From Burkholderiales bacterium (GTDB taxonomy: Bacteria > Pseudomonadota > Gammaproteobacteria > Burkholderiales > Burkholderiaceae_C): 25,954 bases of DNA. The position numbers were made by a program, and so were the translations under genes. Location of the stretch: assembly GCA_016703325.1 (NCBI GenBank), contig JADJCH010000023.1, forward strand, positions 1-25,954. The letters are read 5' to 3'. A model generated the notes under the pieces. It ran no database searches and was not told the DNA's origin. It saw nothing but the letters and a program-made list of their open reading frames with translations. Of the stretch, positions 22,386 through 25,954 are shown in pieces (positions within the stretch are counted from its first letter, which is position 1; every line of letters begins with the position of its first letter).

Positions 22386-22627
22386 GATCCCGCACCAAAG
22401 AGCTGCTCGATCTCTTCGGCCCCCATGCGGTCGAAGTCGTCCGGCACGGAGATCTCTCCTGCCAGGAAACCGAGGCGCCGCGTCTGACCCGCCTCTGGAG
22501 CGGCCAGCGGCATCACCTTGACCAGCGCCTTGCCCGCCTTGGCGATCACGAAAGGCTCGCCTTGGGCTGCACGCTCCACCAGTCGCGACAGGTGGGTCTT
22601 GGCTTCGTGGATGTTGACGGTTTCCAT
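22382..22627 (-). CDS. Phd/YefM-family antitoxin
   Basis: 81 residues. The Phd/YefM N-terminal DNA-binding fold is clear (METVNIHEAKTHLSRLVERA, then GEPFVIAKAGKALVKVMPL). A C-terminal tail (ISVPDDFDRMGAEEIEQLFG) would wrap and block the VapC partner. It is the first gene of the pair and likely represses it from the dyads just upstream. Confidence 0.92.
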   Translation of the reverse strand: METVNIHEAKTHLSRLVERAAQGEPFVIAKAGKALVKVMPLAAPEAGQTRRLGFLAGEISVPDDFDRMGAEEIEQLFGAGS

Positions 22628-22640
22628 GGCGATTCGATCG

Positions 22641-22663
22641 GACTAAGTTCCCTTAGTTTAGTC
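22641..22663. promoter_or_regulatory. operator-like dyads before the antitoxin gene
   Basis: Overlapping inverted repeats: ACTAA (22642-22646) with TTAGT (22653-22657), and GACTAA (22641-22646) with TTAGTC (22658-22663). They lie 14-36 bp upstream of the antitoxin ATG, where Phd-type autorepression is expected. Confidence 0.5.
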
Positions 22664-22696
22664 AGAACCATCACAGCCGGCGATCGCGCCCGCCAA

Positions 22697-22713
22697 ATTC
22701 AGTTTCCCTGAAT
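22697..22713 (+). promoter_or_regulatory. LysR-type (CbbR-like) dyad upstream of the cbb genes
   Basis: ATTCAG-TTTCC-CTGAAT, a perfect 6-bp dyad. It contains TCA-N7-TGA, fitting the TNA-N7-TNA pattern reported for CbbR sites and the general LysR T-N11-A box. It is 143 bp before the rpe start. No cbbR gene is in the window. Confidence 0.45.
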
Positions 22714-22742
22714 CGAAACCCAAACATAGGTGAATTTACCTT

Positions 22743-22785
22743 AAACGACCTGCTGCCTACATTGAAGGCACCGGGTCGTTTTCTC
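22743..22785 (+). terminator. terminator-like hairpin in the rpe leader (possible attenuator)
   Basis: Outer stem AAACGACC (22743-22750) with GGTCGTTT (22774-22781), nested inner stem GCCT/AGGC (22755-22758 with 22766-22769), then a T-rich tail (TTTTCTCTTG). This is intrinsic-terminator architecture on the plus strand. No plus-strand gene ends upstream, because the toxin-antitoxin pair runs the other way. It lies 75 bp before the rpe ATG, downstream of the LysR-type dyad. Either transcription begins beyond it or it attenuates the cbb transcript. Confidence 0.5.
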
Positions 22786-22855
22786 TTGTCTTTCTCCTTC
22801 CCCTGCAGTTCTTGCCCAGGCGACCCGGTCTTTTTCTCCAGCCTTTGGTGCCGCC

Positions 22856-23539
22856 ATGAACTTCCGCATCGCCCCCAGCCTCCTCTCGGCCGACTTTGCC
22901 CGCCTGGGTGAGGAGCTGCGCAACGTCATCGCCGCCGGCGCCGACTGGATCCACTTCGACGTGATGGACAACCACTACGTGCCGAACCTGACCTTCGGCC
23001 CGATGGTCTGCCAGGCGCTGAAGAAGTACGCGGTGCGGGCGGATGGCCAGCCGGTGCCGATCGACGTGCACCTGATGGTGCAGCCGGTGGATGCACTGGC
23101 GCTGGACTTCGCCAAGGCGGGGGCGGACATCATCACCTTCCACCCCGATGCGTCCACCCATGTGGACCGCACGCTGCAGCTGATCCGCGGTGCGGGTTGC
23201 CGGGCCGGCCTGGTGTTCAACCCGGCCCTGCCCATCGACCTGCTGGAGTGGACGATCGACAAGGTGGACGTCGTCCTGCTGATGAGCGTGAACCCGGGCT
23301 TTGGCGGGCAGAGCTTCATCGACAGCACGCTGCGCAAGGCCGAACAGGTTCGCAAGCTCATCGACGCCTCGGGCCGCGACATCCGCCTGGAGATCGACGG
23401 CGGCGTCAAGGTCGACAACATCCGCCGCGTGGCCGATGCCGGTGCCGACACCTTCGTGGCCGGCAGCGCCATCTTCGGTCAACCGGACTACCGCGCCGTG
23501 ATCGACGCGATGCGTGCCGAGCTAGAAGGCGCGCGCTGA
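22856..23539 (+). CDS. rpe: ribulose-phosphate 3-epimerase (Calvin cycle)
   Basis: 227 residues, the standard length. It interconverts ribulose-5-phosphate and xylulose-5-phosphate. The TIM-barrel signatures are all present: the start IAPSLLSADFARLGEELRNV, metal/catalytic IHFDVMDNHYVPNLTFGP, DVHLMVQPVD and TFHPDAS. Toward the C-terminus come LLMSVNPGFGGQSFI, LEIDGGVK and the phosphate-binding FVAGSAIFG. It is followed by fbp, prk and tkt in the same direction, the cbbE-F-P-T order of autotrophic beta-proteobacteria, so it is best seen as cbbE. The ribosome site is weak. Confidence 0.96.
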   Translation: MNFRIAPSLLSADFARLGEELRNVIAAGADWIHFDVMDNHYVPNLTFGPMVCQALKKYAVRADGQPVPIDVHLMVQPVDALALDFAKAGADIITFHPDASTHVDRTLQLIRGAGCRAGLVFNPALPIDLLEWTIDKVDVVLLMSVNPGFGGQSFIDSTLRKAEQVRKLIDASGRDIRLEIDGGVKVDNIRRVADAGADTFVAGSAIFGQPDYRAVIDAMRAELEGAR

Positions 23540-23596
23540 CGCCGCGCCACCCGATCAGCCCCCTGAATCCAACGACAACCCAGTGAGCCTCCCACC

Positions 23597-24745
23597 ATGC
23601 CTTTGTCCAGCCGGTCCACGCTGACCCAGTACCTCATCGCCCAGCGGCGCCGCTTCCCCGGTGCCAGCGGGGACCTGAACGCCCTGATCCTGGATGTGTC
23701 GCTCGCCTGCAAGGCGATTGCGCGCACCGTCGCCTTCGGCGAGCTGGCCGACGGCCTGGGGGCAGCAGTCAACGCCGCGGTGGGCGGCGAGACCAATGTG
23801 CAGGGCGAGGTGCAGAAGCCGTTGGACGTGCTGTCCAACGAGGTCTTCCTGCGCCGCAACGAGTGGTCCGGCACGCTGGCGGGCATGGCCTCCGAGGAGA
23901 TGGAGCAGCCTTCGCAGATCCCGCCGCAGCACCCGCGCGGCAAGTACCTGCTGGTGTTCGACCCGCTGGACGGCAGCTCCAACATCGACGTCAACGTCTC
24001 GGTGGGCAGCATCTTCTCCATCCTGCGTGCGCCGCAGGAGGTGATCGACAGCGGCCGGGATGTGGTGGAGGCCGACTTCCTGCAGCCCGGCGCCACGCAG
24101 GTCGCCGCCGGCTACGCGCTCTACGGGCCGACCACGATGTTCGTGCTCAGCGTCGGCAACGGGGTGGCCGGCTTCACCCTGAACCCGAACCTGGGCGAGT
24201 TCATGCTGACGCACCCGGACATCCGCGTGCCGGTGGACACGCACGAGTTCGCGATCAACGCCTCCAACTCGCGCTTCTGGGAGCCGCCGGTCAAGCGCTA
24301 CGTCGACGAGTGCCTGGCCGGCCGGACGGGGCCGCGCGGCAAGGACTTCAACATGCGCTGGATCGCCTCGATGGTGGCCGAGGCGCACCGCATCCTGATG
24401 CGCGGCGGCGTGTTCATGTACCCGCGCGACATGAAGGACCCTTCCAAACCCGGCCGCCTGCGCCTGCTCTACGAGGCCAACCCGATCGGCTTCCTGATGG
24501 AGCAGGCGGGAGGCCGTGCCTCCACCGGCCGCCAGCCGATGCTGGGCGTCAAGCCCACCGCGCTGCACCAGCGCATCGGCCTGGTGTTCGGCTCGAAGAA
24601 CGAGGTGGAGCGCATCGAGCGCTACCACCACGAGCCGGTCAGCCGCGAGGCGCCCGCGCCCCTCTTTCAAGAGCGCAGCTTGTTTCTGGAGCGGGTTGAC
24701 TCCGGCGGCCCCGGCTTCGGCCTTGCCTGCGCCGCCGCTCCCTGA
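23597..24745 (+). CDS. fbp: class I fructose-1,6-bisphosphatase (Calvin cycle)
   Basis: 382 residues; hydrolyses fructose-1,6-bisphosphate, and in the cbb context also serves ribulose-bisphosphate regeneration (cbbF). Class I signatures: metal site VFDPLDGSSNIDVNVSVGSI, substrate region NASNSRFWEPPVKRYVDECL, GVFMYPRDMK and the ending KPGRLRLLYEANPIGFLMEQ with GGRASTG. The usual family C-terminus (PLF-x-ERSLF) is at about residues 354-361, but the frame runs on for about 20 residues (LERVDSGGPGFGLACAAAP) into an intercistronic hairpin. This is an odd tail that may reflect a lost stop or an indel. It lies 57 bp after rpe and 56 bp before prk. Confidence 0.95.
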   Translation: MPLSSRSTLTQYLIAQRRRFPGASGDLNALILDVSLACKAIARTVAFGELADGLGAAVNAAVGGETNVQGEVQKPLDVLSNEVFLRRNEWSGTLAGMASEEMEQPSQIPPQHPRGKYLLVFDPLDGSSNIDVNVSVGSIFSILRAPQEVIDSGRDVVEADFLQPGATQVAAGYALYGPTTMFVLSVGNGVAGFTLNPNLGEFMLTHPDIRVPVDTHEFAINASNSRFWEPPVKRYVDECLAGRTGPRGKDFNMRWIASMVAEAHRILMRGGVFMYPRDMKDPSKPGRLRLLYEANPIGFLMEQAGGRASTGRQPMLGVKPTALHQRIGLVFGSKNEVERIERYHHEPVSREAPAPLFQERSLFLERVDSGGPGFGLACAAAP

Positions 24746-24762
24746 GCGGAGCCGAAGGGAGC
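24737..24762. other. intercistronic hairpin between fbp and prk
   Basis: GCTCCCT (24737-24743) pairs with AGGGAGC (24756-24762) around a 12-base loop spanning the fbp stop codon. No T-run follows, so it is more likely an mRNA-stability or processing element than a terminator. Confidence 0.35.
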
Positions 24763-24801
24763 CCGCCCACACCGCATCTTTCAGCATCCAGGAGACCCAT
24801 C

Positions 24802-25673
24802 ATGTCCGAGAGACACCCCATCATCGCCATCACCGGCTCGTCAGGCGCGGGCACCTCGGTGACGCGCACCTTCGAACATCTTCCGCCGCGAGCAGATCCA
24901 CGCCGGCGGTGATCGAGGCGACAGATTCCACCGCTACGACCGGCTGGAGATGCGGAAGCGAGCCGAGGCGGAGAAGGCCGGCAACAAGCACTTCAGCCAC
25001 TTCGGGCCGGAGAACAACCTCTTCCCGAGCTGGAGGCGCTGTTCCGCAGCTACGGCGAATGCGGCAACGGCAAGCGCCGGAAGTACCTGCACGACCCCCG
25101 CGAGGCGGCCCCTACAAGCAGGATCCCGGCACCTTCACGCCCTGGAGGACCGGCCAAGCCCGCCGACACCGACCTGCTGTTCTACGAAGGCCTGCACGGC
25201 GCCGTCGCGACGCCGGAAACCGGACATCGCCCGCCACCGGACCTGCTGATCGGGGTGGTCCCGGTGATCAACCTGGAGTGGGTGCAGAAGCTCCACCGCG
25301 ACAAGAACGTGCGCGGCTACAGCGCCGAGGCGGTGACCGACACGATCCCGCGCCGCATGCCCGACTACGCACTACATCTGCCCGCAGTTCGAGCACACGC
25401 ACGTCAACCCCAGCGCGTACCGGTGGTGGACACCTCAACCCCTTCATCGCCCGCGACATCCCGACGGCAGACGAGTCGCTGTGCGGGGATCCGCTTCGCC
25501 AACCCGAAGGCATCGACTTCCTACCTGCTCAACACGATCAACAACCGTGGATGAGCCGCGCCAACACCCTGGTGGTGCCGGGCGGAAAGATGGAGCTGGC
25601 AATGCAGCTGATCTTCACGCCCTACATCTGGCGAATGATGGAGCGGCGCAAGCGGGCCATCGGCGTGTTGTGA
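24802..25673 (+). pseudogene. prk: phosphoribulokinase gene with about ten indels
   Basis: Start ATG 24802 with AGGAGA six bases upstream, stop TGA 25671. The span of 872 nt is not a multiple of three, though close to the roughly 290 codons of the family. Homology is continuous only by changing frame. MSERHPIIAITGSSGAGTSV (P-loop, one codon shorter than usual) leads to RRE..., then FHRYDRLEM, AGNKHFSHFGPENNLF, PYKQDPGTFTPW, LLFYEGLHGAV and LLIGVVPVINLEWVQKL. RDKNVRGYSAEAVTDTI, RVPVVDTS, IARDIPTADESL and SRANTLVVPGGKMELAMQLI complete it. Most breaks look like single lost bases in G or C runs (for example near 24915, 25028, 25107, 25144, 25437). The enzyme makes ribulose-1,5-bisphosphate (cbbP). 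Amino-acid conservation is otherwise high, so sequencing error is as likely as true decay. Confidence 0.85.
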
Positions 25674-25808
25674 CCCACCCGTTGCGGGCTGACGCCGCTC
25701 CCCTCAGGGCACCACCACGGCCCGGCAGAGCCGTTCCGCGGTGGTCGCTCGACAAAGACCCTCGCCTGCGTGACGTTCGACGGGCTGCGCCGCGGGCCGC
25801 CTCGAGCA

Positions 25809-25954
25809 ATGACATGGCAAGTTCCTTCTTCCGACCGCGTGCTGCGTCCGGACAACGGCCAGCGCAACGAACTGGCCAATGCGCTGCGGGCGCTGGCAAT
25901 GGATGCGGTGCAGCAGGCCAACTCCGGCCACCCTGGCGCGCCGATGGGCATGGC
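25809..25954 (+). CDS. cbbT: transketolase, N-terminal part, cut by the window end
   Basis: Open from the ATG at 25809 to the window edge: 48 codons plus two bases. After MTWQVPSSDRVLRPDNGQ it reads RNELANALRALAMDAVQQAN and SGHPGAPMGMA, the unmistakable thiamine-diphosphate-binding start of transketolase. In the Calvin cycle it rearranges sugar phosphates toward xylulose-5-phosphate. It is fourth in the cbbE-F-P-T order. The start is tentative, with no strong ribosome site and a frame open from there only. The 135 bp between prk and this start hold no gene that I can see. Confidence 0.85.
   Translation, partial: MTWQVPSSDRVLRPDNGQRNELANALRALAMDAVQQANSGHPGAPMGM

Noticed and set aside
25674..25808. 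Gap between prk and cbbT searched for a small gene or a phosphatase remnant
   Set aside because: No frame shows a start with ribosome site or family motif; left unannotated.

Overview
The window is about 26 kb of GC-rich DNA with strongly GC-ending codons. Gene families, gene order (cbbE-cbbF-cbbP-cbbT) and the intergenic repeat types fit a betaproteobacterium of the order Burkholderiales, probably near the Rubrivivax/Leptothrix/Sphaerotilus group. The taxonomy is an inference from gene content, not a measured distance.

Left part (1-5.7 kb). A broken exported-protein gene runs off the left edge. Then come a membrane-anchored FixH-like protein, a NhaR-like LysR regulator divergent from a TerC membrane protein, a Bax-inhibitor-1/YccA membrane protein, a 45-residue candidate small membrane protein, and a nitroreductase-like gene just downstream of a Crp/Fnr regulator. 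That regulator has a four-cysteine insertion (CX3CX3CX2C) between its dimerisation helix and its helix-turn-helix. An octanucleotide tandem repeat lies just before its start codon, with an FNR-type palindrome further upstream.

Redox cluster (5.7-10.4 kb, minus strand). This is an SHP-type operon: a monohaem DUF1924 cytochrome (sphaeroides haem protein type), a dihaem cytochrome c, a membrane cytochrome b, an OmpR-family response regulator and a QseC-like sensor kinase. An exported protein of unknown function follows. The electron path probably runs quinol -> cytochrome b -> dihaem cytochrome -> SHP, under control of the two-component pair. The cytochrome b C-terminus and the kinase sensor domain are both rich in His and Asp.

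Middle (10.4-15.0 kb). A Tat-type M48 lipoprotein peptidase is divergent from glgC. Behind glgC lies a decayed patch: a 7-bp tandem repeat, a dRS3-like palindrome, a headless and frameshifted beta-helix gene, a possible end of a second insertion sequence, a fragment of an IS1182-like transposase, and an exported-protein gene cut off by that fragment.

Exporter operon (15.0-18.9 kb). A TetR regulator, HlyD-type adaptor, FtsX-type permease and ABC ATPase are tightly coupled (4-nt overlaps, then a 1-nt gap) and close with a good hairpin terminator.

Right part (18.9-26 kb). A small Gly/Met-rich exported protein is divergent from an LpqC/PHB-depolymerase-like esterase. An AAA/DUF4143 ATPase has a 33-bp AT-rich palindrome at its start. 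A Phd/VapC toxin-antitoxin pair follows. The window ends in a Calvin-cycle operon: rpe (cbbE), fbp (cbbF), prk (cbbP) and the first 48 codons of transketolase (cbbT). A LysR-type dyad and a terminator-like hairpin precede rpe. prk carries about ten small indels, mostly missing bases in G/C runs, so it is either dead or badly sequenced. The left-edge gene shows the same pattern. I saw no rRNA, tRNA or CRISPR array.
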